DNA from: Duganella guangzhouensis
Lineage (GTDB): Bacteria > Pseudomonadota > Gammaproteobacteria > Burkholderiales > Burkholderiaceae_D
NCBI RefSeq assembly: GCF_009674535.1
Contig: NZ_WKJK01000019.1
Span: 80,822-144,821, forward strand
DNA: 64,000 nucleotides
Direction of reading: 5' to 3'
Below the pieces are notes generated by a model. The model did no database searches. It worked only from the letters and a program-made list of their open reading frames with translations, and was not told the origin of the DNA. Positions 7,329 to 16,252 of this stretch are shown piece by piece; the first letter of the stretch is position 1, and every line of letters begins with the position of its first letter. A program made the translations under genes and the position numbers.

Positions 7329-9275
7329 ATGCCTAGTCCGAGCAGCACCAGTACCGTCAGCTATGTCTCCACCACCGGCGTGCAGTCGATCGACGCGCTG
7401 CTGGGGGGCACCAAGTGGGGCGGCGCGGCCGGCACCGCCGCCACTGTCACCTATAGCTTCCCCTGGACCACCTCCACCACCGCCGTGTTCAGCGGCCCGC
7501 GTGGCGGCGCTTATTCCGATCTGGACGAGCCTAACGCTACTCAGCACTACGGCCTGAACACGGTGGAGCAGGCGGCGGCCACGGCGGCGCTCCAGAGCTG
7601 GGCCAACGTGGCTAACATCACGCCGGTGCTGGTGCAGGAAAGCAGCACTTCGGTGGGCGACATCCGCCTGGCCTGGACCTCGGCCAGCGACACCACCAGC
7701 GACGGCGCTGGCGCCTGGGGCTGGGCCATGTATCCGGACCCGGTCTATCCGTCCGGCGGCGACGTCTGGATCAGCACCGACGTCACCGACACCGACTGGG
7801 GCGTGGGCTCGTACAACTACATGTCGCTGATGCATGAGCTGGGCCACACGCTCGGCCTCAAGCACCCGTTCGAGGATGGCACGCTGGACCTGACGCACGC
7901 CAACCGCCAGTACTCGATCATGGCTTACGACGATGCGCCCAACAGCCTGTACGTGAAAATCACCGAGACCGCCACCAGCTATTACTGGAATAGTTATTAC
8001 ATCGTGCCGGACACGCCGATGGTGAACGACATCGCCGCCATTCAGTACCTGTACGGCGCCAACATGACGTACCAGACCGGCGACAATACCTATACCTTCG
8101 ATCCGGCCACGCCATTCCTGCGCACCATCTGGGATGCCGGCGGCAACGACACCATCTCGGTGGCCAACTTCAGCACCGACAATGTGATCGACCTGCAGGA
8201 AGGCCATTATTCGTCGATCCGCATCCTGTCCGACGTGCGCACCGACATCAACTGGGGCGGCAATGGTCCGCCCACCACCGGCCTGTATGACGGCACCAAC
8301 GACCTTGGCATCGCCTACGGCGCGACGATTGAAAACGCCATCGGCGGCAGCGGCAACGACACTTTGATCGGCAATGCCGCCGCCAACCATCTGCAAGGCA
8401 ATGGCGGCGCCAACACGCTGGATGGTCTGGACGGCATCGACACCGCGGTCTACAGCGGCAACTTCAGCGCCTACCTGGTCAGCGCCACCAGCAGCGGCTA
8501 TACGGTGGCGCTGCGCAGCTCCTCAACGCAGATCGATACGCTGAGCAATATCGAGCGCCTGAGCTTTGCCGACGCCACGGTCGCGCTCAACGTCAATAGC
8601 CTGGCCGAGGATGCACTGACGGCGCAATACACCGCGCTGGCGCAGAAATTCTACGTGTCATATTTCGGCCGCCCGGCCGACGCCAACGGCCTGGCCAATA
8701 TGGTGGCGCAGTTCAAGGCGGCCGGCGTGCCGACCACCACCGACGGTTTCGTCGGCGCCTACAACAGCAATGCCACCGTCAAGGCGCTGATCGACAGCTT
8801 CGGCAACAGCTCGGAATCGGCGGCGCTGTACAGCGGCAGCAACACCGATTTCGTCACCGCCATCTACGCCCACTTGCTGGGCCGGGCGCCGGACGCCGAA
8901 GGGTTGGCGTTCTGGGCTGGCGCGCTGGATAAGGGCGAACTGGTGCGCGGCATGGCGGCGCTGAACATCGCTGCCGGCGCCGAGTCCAATACCACCACCC
9001 AGGGGCAGATCGACGCCACGCTGATCGCCAACCGGGTCACGGTGGCGGAGAACTTCACCGCGCTGCTCGACACCGCCGCCGAGGTGGCCGGTTACGCTGG
9101 CGATGCCGCCGCCGCCACCGCGCGCGCCTTGCTGGACGCGGTCAACCAGAGCACCAGCATCATCAGCTATGAAAGTTCGGTCATCAGCACGGTGGCGACG
9201 CTGGCCGCTCACACCGCCAGCGCCCAGCTGGTGGGTATCAACACGCTGAGCGGCGAACTATTGCTGGCCGCCTGA
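7329..9275 (+). CDS. Serralysin-like M10 metalloprotease with DUF4214 (tandem paralogue)
   Basis: A 648-residue paralogue of the preceding protease, 27 bases downstream, so the pair is probably one transcript. Zinc ligands are intact (HELGHTLGLKHP, H169, H173 and H179, with E170) and the Met-turn SIMAYD follows. The RTX-type GGSGND repeat and DUF4214 region are retained, and the C-terminal halves are much more alike than the first 60 residues. ACGGAG lies about 8 bases before the ATG. No type I secretion genes or inhibitor gene lie nearby. Confidence 0.9.
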   Translation: MPSPSSTSTVSYVSTTGVQSIDALLGGTKWGGAAGTAATVTYSFPWTTSTTAVFSGPRGGAYSDLDEPNATQHYGLNTVEQAAATAALQSWANVANITPVLVQESSTSVGDIRLAWTSASDTTSDGAGAWGWAMYPDPVYPSGGDVWISTDVTDTDWGVGSYNYMSLMHELGHTLGLKHPFEDGTLDLTHANRQYSIMAYDDAPNSLYVKITETATSYYWNSYYIVPDTPMVNDIAAIQYLYGANMTYQTGDNTYTFDPATPFLRTIWDAGGNDTISVANFSTDNVIDLQEGHYSSIRILSDVRTDINWGGNGPPTTGLYDGTNDLGIAYGATIENAIGGSGNDTLIGNAAANHLQGNGGANTLDGLDGIDTAVYSGNFSAYLVSATSSGYTVALRSSSTQIDTLSNIERLSFADATVALNVNSLAEDALTAQYTALAQKFYVSYFGRPADANGLANMVAQFKAAGVPTTTDGFVGAYNSNATVKALIDSFGNSSESAALYSGSNTDFVTAIYAHLLGRAPDAEGLAFWAGALDKGELVRGMAALNIAAGAESNTTTQGQIDATLIANRVTVAENFTALLDTAAEVAGYAGDAAAATARALLDAVNQSTSIISYESSVISTVATLAAHTASAQLVGINTLSGELLLAA

Positions 9276-9287
9276 GCGCGCCCGCGC

Positions 9288-10487
9288 TTACGCCGGCTGC
9301 AGTACCGTGGCCTTGATATCGGCCACGGTCTGCGTGCCGGCCAGTTGCATCGTGATGCTCAGCTCGCGGTTCAGGTGTTGCAGCACCGCTTGCACGCCTT
9401 GGGCGCCGCCCAGCGCCAGGCCGTACAGCACCGGCCGGCCGATCGCCACCACGTCGGCGCCGCTGGCGAGAGCCTTGAACACATCCTGACCGCGCCGGAT
9501 GCCGCTGTCGAAAATAATCGGCACCTGGCGCTTGACCGCTTTTGCCACCGCCGGCAGCACGCTGAACGCGCCCGGCGCGCCGTCCAGCTGGCGACCGCCG
9601 TGGTTGCTGACCTGGATGCCGGACGCGCCGGCTTCGATCGCCTTCAGGGCATCGTCCGGATGGCTGATGCCTTTGACGATCACCGGCAGCCCGCTCTCGC
9701 GGATCGCGAATTCGATGGTTTTCTGATCGATGCGCACCGCAAACGCCTGGCGCGCCGGCGGAATCGGCGCGTGCGGATCGTCGCCCAGCAGATTGCCGGG
9801 CTTGAGCGGAAACGTGAAGCGCTGCCGCTGGCCGTCTTCACGGTTGCCGACCACGGTGGTGTCGGCGGTCAGCACCACCGCCTTGTAGCCGGCCGCCTTG
9901 GCGCGCCGCAGCAGCTGCGCGCTGTATTCCACGTCTTGCAGCATATACAGCTGGAACCACTTCGGCCCGTTGGCGGCGGCGGCCACCTGTTCCAGATTCA
10001 GCGTCGATACCGTGCTGACGCCGAGGATGGTGCCAGCCGCCGCCGCGCCGCGCGCGGTTCCAGCCTCGGCGCTGACATGCGCCAGTCCATGCGCCGCCAC
10101 CGGCGTGATGATGATGGGGGAGGCGATTGGTGTGCCGAGAATCTGGGTGCGCAAGTCCGGCGGCCCCTCACCGCTCAGCACGCGCGGAATGATCAACTGG
10201 CGGTTGAAGGCGTTGCGGTTGTCACGCAAAGTCCACTCGTCGCCGGCGCCGCGCGCGATGTAGCTGAACGCGCCCGGCGCAATCACCTTGGCCGCCTGCG
10301 CTTCGAGCTCGATCAGGTTGATCAACTCCAGCGGCCCCTCGGCGCTGCTGGCGGCAAAGCCGTTGACGGCGGGCGCGGACGACGCCAGCGCCGGCTCGGC
10401 CACCTGCGGCACCGCCCGCGCGAGGCCGGGCAGAGCGGCCAGCGCCGCAGCGGTCTTGATGAGAAAACGGCGAGAGTCATCGGTCAT
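9288..10487 (-). CDS. FMN-dependent alpha-hydroxy-acid oxidase/dehydrogenase with Tat-type signal
   Basis: A 399-residue member of the lactate oxidase/glycolate oxidase family, which oxidises L-2-hydroxy acids using FMN in a TIM barrel. The N-terminus has a twin-arginine-like signal (SRRFLIKTAAALAALPGLARA), suggesting export folded with cofactor. The active-site block VSNHGGRQLDG gives the base H296 and substrate-binding R299; K272 (VIVKGI) is the expected FMN contact, and IIFDSGIRRGQDVFKALASGA is the phosphate-binding region. Substrate could be lactate, glycolate or another hydroxy acid. It converges on the protease pair. Confidence 0.88.
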   Translation of the reverse strand: MTDDSRRFLIKTAAALAALPGLARAVPQVAEPALASSAPAVNGFAASSAEGPLELINLIELEAQAAKVIAPGAFSYIARGAGDEWTLRDNRNAFNRQLIIPRVLSGEGPPDLRTQILGTPIASPIIITPVAAHGLAHVSAEAGTARGAAAAGTILGVSTVSTLNLEQVAAAANGPKWFQLYMLQDVEYSAQLLRRAKAAGYKAVVLTADTTVVGNREDGQRQRFTFPLKPGNLLGDDPHAPIPPARQAFAVRIDQKTIEFAIRESGLPVIVKGISHPDDALKAIEAGASGIQVSNHGGRQLDGAPGAFSVLPAVAKAVKRQVPIIFDSGIRRGQDVFKALASGADVVAIGRPVLYGLALGGAQGVQAVLQHLNRELSITMQLAGTQTVADIKATVLQPA

Positions 10488-10605
10488 GGCAGTCCTTATG
10501 CAAGCGGAGTCAAGCTGATTGTACGATCGACAAAATTATGCGAAAACGAATTATTTATTCTAGGGATATATGAATAATGCGCATGAGATTGCAGCTGCAT
10601 TTGGG

Positions 10606-10619
10606 TTGAGTTAGCTCAA
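10606..10619. promoter_or_regulatory. Short inverted repeat upstream of the DUF4160/DUF2442 pair
   Basis: TTGAG-TTAG-CTCAA, 5-bp arms with a 4-base centre, 31 bases before the DUF4160 start. Antitoxin-type modules often bind such repeats, but this one is short enough to arise by chance. Confidence 0.25.
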
Positions 10620-10649
10620 GCTCCGCTCTGTCTGGCAACCACATACTCG

Positions 10650-10916
10650 GTGATCGAATTTGATTTGGATCGCAGGGTGCCGACGCTACTGAAAATTAAA
10701 GGGTATCGTTTTTACTTCCATAGCAATGAGCTAGGGGAGCCGCCGCATGTTCATGTTGATAAAGATGGGCGATCAGCGAAGTTTTGGCTTGAGAGTGTTA
10801 CGGTGGCACGGAACCATCATCTAACTTCGCTTGAGTTGCGCGAGATCGGGCGTATTATTTCTTCACACCGAATAGATTTCATTGGGAGATGGCATGAACA
10901 CTTCGACAGTCACTGA
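10650..10916 (+). CDS. DUF4160 domain protein
   Basis: An 88-residue protein with the DUF4160 hallmarks: GYRFYFHSNELGEPPHVHV, then AKFWLESV and a C-terminal RWHEHF. The start given is a GTG; a second GTG at 10677 would give MPTLLKIKGYRF, closer to the usual family N-terminus, so the true start may be there. It overlaps the DUF2442 gene by 23 bases. DUF4160/DUF2442 pairs recur in bacteria and are suspected, not proven, toxin-antitoxin-like modules. Base composition is visibly lower in GC than the flanking genes, which suggests recent acquisition. Confidence 0.8.
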   Translation: MIEFDLDRRVPTLLKIKGYRFYFHSNELGEPPHVHVDKDGRSAKFWLESVTVARNHHLTSLELREIGRIISSHRIDFIGRWHEHFDSH

Positions 10917-11166
10917 CGAACGAATCAAACTGGTGTCCTTTGAAGGGAATGCCCTTACTGTTTATTTAATGGATGGGCGCCGTATCAGCACACCCTTGGC
11001 TTGGTATCCCAGACTAATGAACGCCCAGCCTGAACAATTAGAAAAATGGGAAATCTGCGGCGCTGGGTACGGCATTCATTGGGAGCAGTTGGACGAAGAT
11101 CTCAGCGTGGAAGGAATGTTGCGGGGATTATCTGCGATCCAGTCCCGCTGCCAGGCAAGTTCATAG
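10894..11166 (+). CDS. DUF2442 domain protein
   Basis: A 90-residue protein starting at the ATG at 10894, with GGGAG about 5 bases upstream. The sequence contains the family pattern: a strand pair with LTVYLMDGRRISTPLAWYPRL, then a WEICGAGYGIHWEQLDEDLS segment, ending in a short VEGML helix. It overlaps the end of the DUF4160 gene, so the two are translationally linked. Function is unknown. It shares the lower GC of its partner. Confidence 0.82.
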   Translation: MNTSTVTDERIKLVSFEGNALTVYLMDGRRISTPLAWYPRLMNAQPEQLEKWEICGAGYGIHWEQLDEDLSVEGMLRGLSAIQSRCQASS

Positions 11167-11232
11167 CAGGGCTCTTAGCAATGTGCGGCGGCGCACATGC
11201 CGGGATGCGCGCTCGGGAGTAAAATACTTGGC

Positions 11233-12048
11233 ATGAAGATCCGTGTTGCCACCTACAACATTCACAAGGGCGTTTCCAGCATTCGCGCCGAGCCGCGCGT
11301 GCTGGCGCTCAAGCAGGCCATCGGCATGTTCGATGCCGATGTGGTTTTTTTGCAGGAAGTGCAGGGCAAGCACGATCTGAAAGCGGCCAAGTATGGCGCC
11401 GAACACCTCGGCCACAAGCATTGGCCCGCTGCGGCGCAACATGAGTTTTTTGCCGGCGAGTCGCGCCATCTGCACGCCGCCTATGGCATGAACGCGATCT
11501 ATGATCACGGCCACCACGGCAACGCGCTGCTGAGCGCTTTTCCCATCGCCAGCCAGATCAACCGCGACGTTTCCGACCACGCTTATGAGCAGCGCGGCAT
11601 TCTGCATTGCATGCTGAACACGCCGCAGGGGCCGGTGCATTGCTATGTGGTGCACTTGGGCCTGTTCGAAGGCAGCCGCCGCCGCCAGACCCAGGCGCTG
11701 ATTGCGGCGGTCACGGAAACCGCGCCGAATGGCGAGCCGGTGGTGATCGCCGGCGACTTCAACGACTGGCGCAACACGCTGAGCGCGGAGCTGCGCAACG
11801 CGCTGGGCGTGGTGGAGGCGTTCGATGAAATCGGCGGCAATTCGGCGCTGGACGAGATCATGCGCAAGCTGCGCCGCCAGAGCAGCGTGACGCCAGCGCG
11901 CACCTTCCCGGCCGGCCTGCCGTTCTTCCGCCTCGACCGCATCTACGTGCGCGGTTTCCGGGTCGAGACGGCGGAGGTGATGCATGGTAGTTTGTGGGCC
12001 AAGCTGTCGGACCACGCTCCCATCGTTGCTTCGCTGACGCTGGTTTGA
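11233..12048 (+). CDS. Endonuclease/exonuclease/phosphatase family protein (YbhP-like)
   Basis: A 271-residue protein from the ATG at 11233 (MKIRVATYNIHKG). Catalytic motifs of the superfamily are visible: TYNIHKG, the metal-binding Glu in VFLQEVQGKHD, the central HLGLFEGSRRRQTQAL, AGDFNDWRN, and the terminal SDHAPIVASL. It sits directly before a cardiolipin synthase gene, as ybhP does with clsB in E. coli, suggesting a membrane-phospholipid role; whether it cleaves nucleic acid or a phospholipid headgroup is unknown. Confidence 0.85.
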   Translation: MKIRVATYNIHKGVSSIRAEPRVLALKQAIGMFDADVVFLQEVQGKHDLKAAKYGAEHLGHKHWPAAAQHEFFAGESRHLHAAYGMNAIYDHGHHGNALLSAFPIASQINRDVSDHAYEQRGILHCMLNTPQGPVHCYVVHLGLFEGSRRRQTQALIAAVTETAPNGEPVVIAGDFNDWRNTLSAELRNALGVVEAFDEIGGNSALDEIMRKLRRQSSVTPARTFPAGLPFFRLDRIYVRGFRVETAEVMHGSLWAKLSDHAPIVASLTLV

Positions 12049-12057
12049 GTGCACGCT

Positions 12058-13221
12058 ATGCGCAGCGTTAATTTTTTAGCCGATAACGAAGTCAAGCTGC
12101 TGCATACCGGCACCGATTATTTTCCGGCGCTGATCGCGGCCATCGAGAACGCGCAGTATGAGGTCTATTTCGAGACCTATATCTTTGCCGGCGACGACAC
12201 CGGCCAGAAAGTGCTGGCGGCGCTGATCGGCGCCGCCCAGCGCGGCGTGCAGGTGCGGGTGATCACCGACTGGTGGGGCACTGGCCGGCGCCAGGTCAAC
12301 AGCATGCATGAGCAGCTGGTGGCCAAGGGCGTCGAGCATCGCATGTTCAATCCCTGGTTCAAGCGCGGCGTCACCCGCACCCACCGCAAGATCTGCGTGG
12401 TGGACCGTCTGGTGGCCTATGTCGGCGGCATCAACATCAACGACGATATGTTCTGCGATTACGATCACAGCAAGCAGCTGTCGGCGCCGCGCTGGGACTT
12501 CGCGGTGCAGGTGCGCGGCCCGCTGGTGGCCGACATCCAGCTGGAGGCGGTGACGCAGTGGCGCCGGCTCGGCAAACTCAGCATCATCAAGCGGATCGGC
12601 TTGTACCGCGATATGCGCAAGGTGGAAAAAATCGCCGCCGCCCACGCGGTGCAGGCCGGCTTCGTGGTACGCGACAATCTGCGCAACCGCCGCACCATCC
12701 AGCGCGCCTATCTGCAGGCGCTGGGACGGGCGCGCAAGAGCGTGTTGCTGGCCAATCCGTATTTCGCGCCCAGCCACAAGTTCCGCCAGGCGCTGGTGTT
12801 GGCCGCGCAGCGTGGCGTCGAGGTGACGTTGCTGATCGGCGTCGGCGAGATCTGGCTGCAGGATGCGGTCGCGCATTCGTTTTATCCCAAGCTGCTGGCG
12901 GCCGGCGTCAAGGTGGTGGAGTATCATAAGACGCAGTTGCACGCCAAGGTCGCCGTGATCGACGACGACTGGGCCACGGTCGGTTCCAGCAATGTGGACG
13001 GGCTCAGCCTGTTCCTCAATCAGGAGGCGAATGTGGTGATCAAGGATGCGGCGTTTGCGCACAGCCTGCGGCAGCATATCGAGGCCGCGATTGCCGAGGG
13101 CAAGGTGATCAGCTACGACGACTTCAAGCATGTCGGCCATGTGCGCCGGATCGGCTATGAGGTGGCGTTTGTGTTTTATAAATTATTGATGCGGGTGTTC
13201 GCAGTGGGGAAATACGCGTGA
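12058..13221 (+). CDS. clsB: Cardiolipin synthase B (phospholipase D superfamily)
   Basis: A 387-residue phosphatidyltransferase with two HKD motifs: THRKICVVDRLVAYVGG (His about residue 109) and HAKVAVIDDDWATVGSSN (His about 295), each with a conserved downstream GG or GS. ClsB makes cardiolipin at the inner membrane; E. coli ClsB can use phosphatidylethanolamine as phosphatidyl donor. No N-terminal transmembrane pair is present, as expected for ClsB rather than ClsA. The ATG at 12058 is preferred because MRSVNFLADNEVKLL aligns with the family start; a GTG at 12049 is possible. Its end overlaps hslR. Confidence 0.9.
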   Translation: MRSVNFLADNEVKLLHTGTDYFPALIAAIENAQYEVYFETYIFAGDDTGQKVLAALIGAAQRGVQVRVITDWWGTGRRQVNSMHEQLVAKGVEHRMFNPWFKRGVTRTHRKICVVDRLVAYVGGININDDMFCDYDHSKQLSAPRWDFAVQVRGPLVADIQLEAVTQWRRLGKLSIIKRIGLYRDMRKVEKIAAAHAVQAGFVVRDNLRNRRTIQRAYLQALGRARKSVLLANPYFAPSHKFRQALVLAAQRGVEVTLLIGVGEIWLQDAVAHSFYPKLLAAGVKVVEYHKTQLHAKVAVIDDDWATVGSSNVDGLSLFLNQEANVVIKDAAFAHSLRQHIEAAIAEGKVISYDDFKHVGHVRRIGYEVAFVFYKLLMRVFAVGKYA

Positions 13222-13589
13222 GCGACGGAGTACGACTGGATAAATGGCTGTGGGCGGCACGCTTCTTCAAGACACGTTCGCTGGCCACGGACGCCATCGC
13301 GCTGGGGCGGGTGATTGTCAACGGCGACCGCGCCAAGCCGGCGCGCAACGTCAAGCTGGGCGACGTGCTGGAAATCGACAATGGCGCCGATCAATGGGAA
13401 GTCGACGTGATGGGCTTGTCCGACGTGCGCGGCCCCGCCACTGTGGCGCGCAACCTGTATGAAGAGACCGACGTCAGCGTAGCCCGCCGCGCCGCCGTGG
13501 CCGAAAATCGCCGCCTGTACCGTGAACCAGGCACTACAATTAAAGGCCGCCCAACCAAGCGCGACCGCCGCGAATTGGACAAGTTGTAA
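13218..13589 (+). CDS. hslR: S4-domain RNA-binding protein, Hsp15 family (HslR)
   Basis: A 123-residue protein with an N-terminal S4 domain (VRLDKWLWAARFFKTRSLATDAIALGRVIVNG) and a basic C-terminal tail (IKGRPTKRDRRELDKL). Hsp15 binds free 50S subunits carrying stalled nascent chain-tRNA. The GTG start overlaps the clsB stop in a GTGA arrangement, indicating translational coupling. Confidence 0.88.
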   Translation: MSDGVRLDKWLWAARFFKTRSLATDAIALGRVIVNGDRAKPARNVKLGDVLEIDNGADQWEVDVMGLSDVRGPATVARNLYEETDVSVARRAAVAENRRLYREPGTTIKGRPTKRDRRELDKL

Positions 13590-13607
13590 GCCAAGTTTCC
13601 TTCCTGC

Positions 13608-13626
13608 ATTGCTGCCCCGCAGCAAT
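13608..13626. other. Hairpin downstream of hslR
   Basis: Perfect 8-bp stem ATTGCTGC (13608-13615) / GCAGCAAT (13619-13626) with a CCC loop, 18 bases after the hslR stop. No T tract follows, so it may be a transcript-end stabiliser or weak terminator, not a classic rho-independent site. Confidence 0.4.
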
Positions 13627-13792
13627 AGAACGCCACCTCTAACACTACTGTTTGACATTCATCCCCAAGTGGATAATAGTACGAGCGTTCGCAATTCTTT
13701 TCACACAGAGTAAATTTAACTGGCGCAGAATAATCGCTCTCCATGATTATTTTACTTTGGGATGCAATCTTATTAATACCTCAACTAAATTT

Positions 13793-14416
13793 ATGCGCAA
13801 AGGCGAGTTAACCCGCGCGGCAATCCTGGATGTGGCGCTGGACCTGGCCAGCCGTGATGGTCTGGAAGGTCTGACCATCGGATTGCTCGCAGATAAGATG
13901 AACATGAGCAAGTCGGGCGTGTTTGCGCACTTCGGCTCGCGTGAAGATTTGCAGTTGGAAGTGCTGAAGCTGTATCACCACCGTTTCGAACAGGAAGTGT
14001 TCTTCCCCAGCGTGAAGGAACCGCGCGGCATCCAGCGCCTGCAGGCGATGTTTGCGCGCTGGGTCAAGCGGGTCAGCGTGGAGGTGGCTTCGGGCTGCAT
14101 CTACATCAGCGGCGCCGTCGAATATGACGACCGTCCCGGTCCGATCCGCGAAGAGCTGATGGCAATGGTCGGCGCCTGGCAGGGCGCGTTGCTGCGCTGT
14201 GCCAAGCAGTGCGTCGAATCCGGCGACCTTAAGCCGGACACCGATCCGCAACAGCTGGTCTACGAAATGTACGGCCTGATCCTGGCCCTGCACCACGATG
14301 CGCGCTTCCTGCGCATTCCGGGCAGCCTGGAGCGGGCCGGCAAAGGCTTCGAACGCCTGGTCGAAACGTATCGCAATCCGCAATCGCCGGCAGCGGTGGT
14401 TGCACAGGTTAATTAA
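13793..14416 (+). CDS. TetR family regulator of the downstream beta-oxidation genes
   Basis: A 207-residue regulator starting at the ATG at 13793 (MRKGELTRAAILDVA); the frame stays open upstream but the extra sequence is unlike the family. The N-terminal helix-turn-helix covers residues about 8-55 (LTIGLLADKMNMSKSGVFAHFGSRE), followed by an all-helical ligand-binding domain with ASGCIYISGAVEYDD. It lies 33 bases before the acyl-CoA dehydrogenase gene on the same strand, so it probably senses an acyl-CoA and controls the operon it heads. Direct evidence for the ligand is lacking. Confidence 0.85.
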   Translation: MRKGELTRAAILDVALDLASRDGLEGLTIGLLADKMNMSKSGVFAHFGSREDLQLEVLKLYHHRFEQEVFFPSVKEPRGIQRLQAMFARWVKRVSVEVASGCIYISGAVEYDDRPGPIREELMAMVGAWQGALLRCAKQCVESGDLKPDTDPQQLVYEMYGLILALHHDARFLRIPGSLERAGKGFERLVETYRNPQSPAAVVAQVN

Positions 14417-14421
14417 ATCTA

Positions 14422-14434
14422 ACTACACAGTAGT
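14422..14434. promoter_or_regulatory. Short palindrome between tetR and the acyl-CoA dehydrogenase gene
   Basis: ACTAC-ACA-GTAGT, 5-bp perfect arms around three bases, just before the AGGAG ribosome site of the first fad gene. It could be part of a TetR operator but is short. Confidence 0.3.
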
Positions 14435-14449
14435 CATCAGGAGAAAATC

Positions 14450-16240
14450 ATGGGTCAATACGTCGCGCCAATCCGGGATATGCAATTCGTGCTGCACGAA
14501 CTGCTGAAAGTGGAAGATGAACTGAAGGCGCTGCCGAATTACTCGGAAGTCGATGCCGACATCATCAACCAGGTGCTGGAAGAAGGCGGCAAATTCACCT
14601 CCGAAGTGCTGTTCCCGCTGAACCACAGCGGCGACCGCGAAGGCTGCCATTACGATGGCGCGACCAAGACCGTGACCACGCCTAAAGGCTTCAAGGAAGC
14701 CTACAAGCAGTACGTCGAAGGCGGCTGGGCGGCGCTGGCCTGCGATCCGGAATACGGCGGCCAAGGCCTGCCGGTGGTGATGAACAACTCGTTCTACGAG
14801 ATGCTGAACTCGGCCAACCAGGCCTGGACCATGTACCCTGGCCTGTCGCACGGCGCCTACGAGTGCCTGAAAGAACACGGCACCGAGCACCAGAAAAAAG
14901 TCTACCTGCCAAAACTGGTGTCGGGCGAGTGGACCGGCACCATGTGCCTGACCGAACCGCACTGCGGCACCGACCTCGGCATGCTGCGCTCGAAAGCGCT
15001 GCCGCAGGACGACGGCTCGTGGCTGATCACCGGCAACAAGATCTTCATCTCGGCCGGTGAACACGATATGGCGGAAAACATTCTGCACCTGGTGCTGGCC
15101 CGCGTGCCGGACGCGCCGGAAGGCTCGAAAGGCATCTCGCTGTTCCTGGTGCCGAAATACCTGCCAAAAGAAGACGGCTCGGTCGGCGAACGCAACCCGA
15201 TCACCTGCGGCGCGATCGAAGAAAAAATGGGCATCCACGGTAACTCGACCTGCCAGATGAATCTGGACGGCGCCCGTGGCTGGATCATCGGCCAGCCGAA
15301 CAAAGGTCTGAACGCGATGTTCGTGTTCATGAACGCGGCCCGTCTGGGCGTCGGCATGCAGTCGCTGGGTCTGACCGAAGTGGCTTACCAGAACGCGCTG
15401 ATCTACGCCAAAGACCGCATCCAGATGCGCTCGCTGACCGGCCCGAAAAATCCGGAAAAACCAGCCGACCCGATCATCGTGCACGCCGACGTGCGCCGCA
15501 TGCTGTTGACCGGCAAAGCCTACGCCGAAGGCGCGCGCGCCTTCACCTCCTACGTGGCGCTGCAGATCGACCGCGAACTGCACCACCCGGACGAAGATGT
15601 GCGTAAAGAAGCCGCCGACGAAGTCGCGCTGCTGACCCCGATCATCAAAGCCTTCATCACCGACAATGCCTGGATCGCCACTTCGGAAGCGATGCAAGTG
15701 TACGGCGGCCACGGCTACATCAGCGAGTGGGGCATGGAGCAATACGTGCGTGACGCCCGTATCAACCTGATCTACGAAGGCACCAACACCGTGCAATCGC
15801 TGGACCTGCTGGGTCGCAAGATCCTGGGCGACAACGGCGCCAAGCTGCGCAAGTTCGGTGAGAAGATCAAATCGTTCGTCGAAGAAAACGGCCTGGACGA
15901 AAACCTGAGCGAGTTCATCACCCCGCTGGGCGAGCTGGGCGACAAAGTCACCAAGCTGACCATGGAAATCGGCATGAAAGCCTTCCAGAACGCCGACGAA
16001 GTGGGCGCCGCCGCCGTGCCTTACCTGCGCGTTGTCGGTCACCTGGTGTACAGCTACTTCTTCGCCCAAATGGCCAAGATCGCGCTGGAAAAACAAGATA
16101 GCAGCGACACCTTCTACAAAACCAAGCTGGCCACCGCGCGCTTCTATTTCGCTCGTCTGCAACCTGAAACCGCAACCCTGATCCGCCAGGCACGCTCGGG
16201 CTCCGCCAACCTGATGGCACTCGACGCTGACCTGTTCTAA
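14450..16240 (+). CDS. Acyl-CoA dehydrogenase (long, about 600-residue type)
   Basis: A 596-residue FAD enzyme catalysing the first, alpha-beta desaturating step of beta-oxidation. The N-terminal helical domain leads to a beta domain (MCLTEPHCGTDLG near residue 165; ITGNKIFISAGEHD) and a C-terminal helical domain with YGGHGYISEWGMEQYVRDARI and the catalytic-base region LIYEGTN near residue 440. The extra C-terminal region of about 120 residues marks the DmdC/large acyl-CoA dehydrogenase subgroup. A strong CAGGAG ribosome site precedes the ATG. It is followed by the bifunctional gene after 12 bases. Confidence 0.93.
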   Translation: MGQYVAPIRDMQFVLHELLKVEDELKALPNYSEVDADIINQVLEEGGKFTSEVLFPLNHSGDREGCHYDGATKTVTTPKGFKEAYKQYVEGGWAALACDPEYGGQGLPVVMNNSFYEMLNSANQAWTMYPGLSHGAYECLKEHGTEHQKKVYLPKLVSGEWTGTMCLTEPHCGTDLGMLRSKALPQDDGSWLITGNKIFISAGEHDMAENILHLVLARVPDAPEGSKGISLFLVPKYLPKEDGSVGERNPITCGAIEEKMGIHGNSTCQMNLDGARGWIIGQPNKGLNAMFVFMNAARLGVGMQSLGLTEVAYQNALIYAKDRIQMRSLTGPKNPEKPADPIIVHADVRRMLLTGKAYAEGARAFTSYVALQIDRELHHPDEDVRKEAADEVALLTPIIKAFITDNAWIATSEAMQVYGGHGYISEWGMEQYVRDARINLIYEGTNTVQSLDLLGRKILGDNGAKLRKFGEKIKSFVEENGLDENLSEFITPLGELGDKVTKLTMEIGMKAFQNADEVGAAAVPYLRVVGHLVYSYFFAQMAKIALEKQDSSDTFYKTKLATARFYFARLQPETATLIRQARSGSANLMALDADLF

Positions 16241-16252
16241 GAGGAAACGACA

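Noticed and set aside
13652..13792. A 47-residue N-terminal extension of the TetR regulator
   Set aside because: The extension has no ribosome site and does not fit the family, whose helix-turn-helix begins a few residues after the ATG at 13793.
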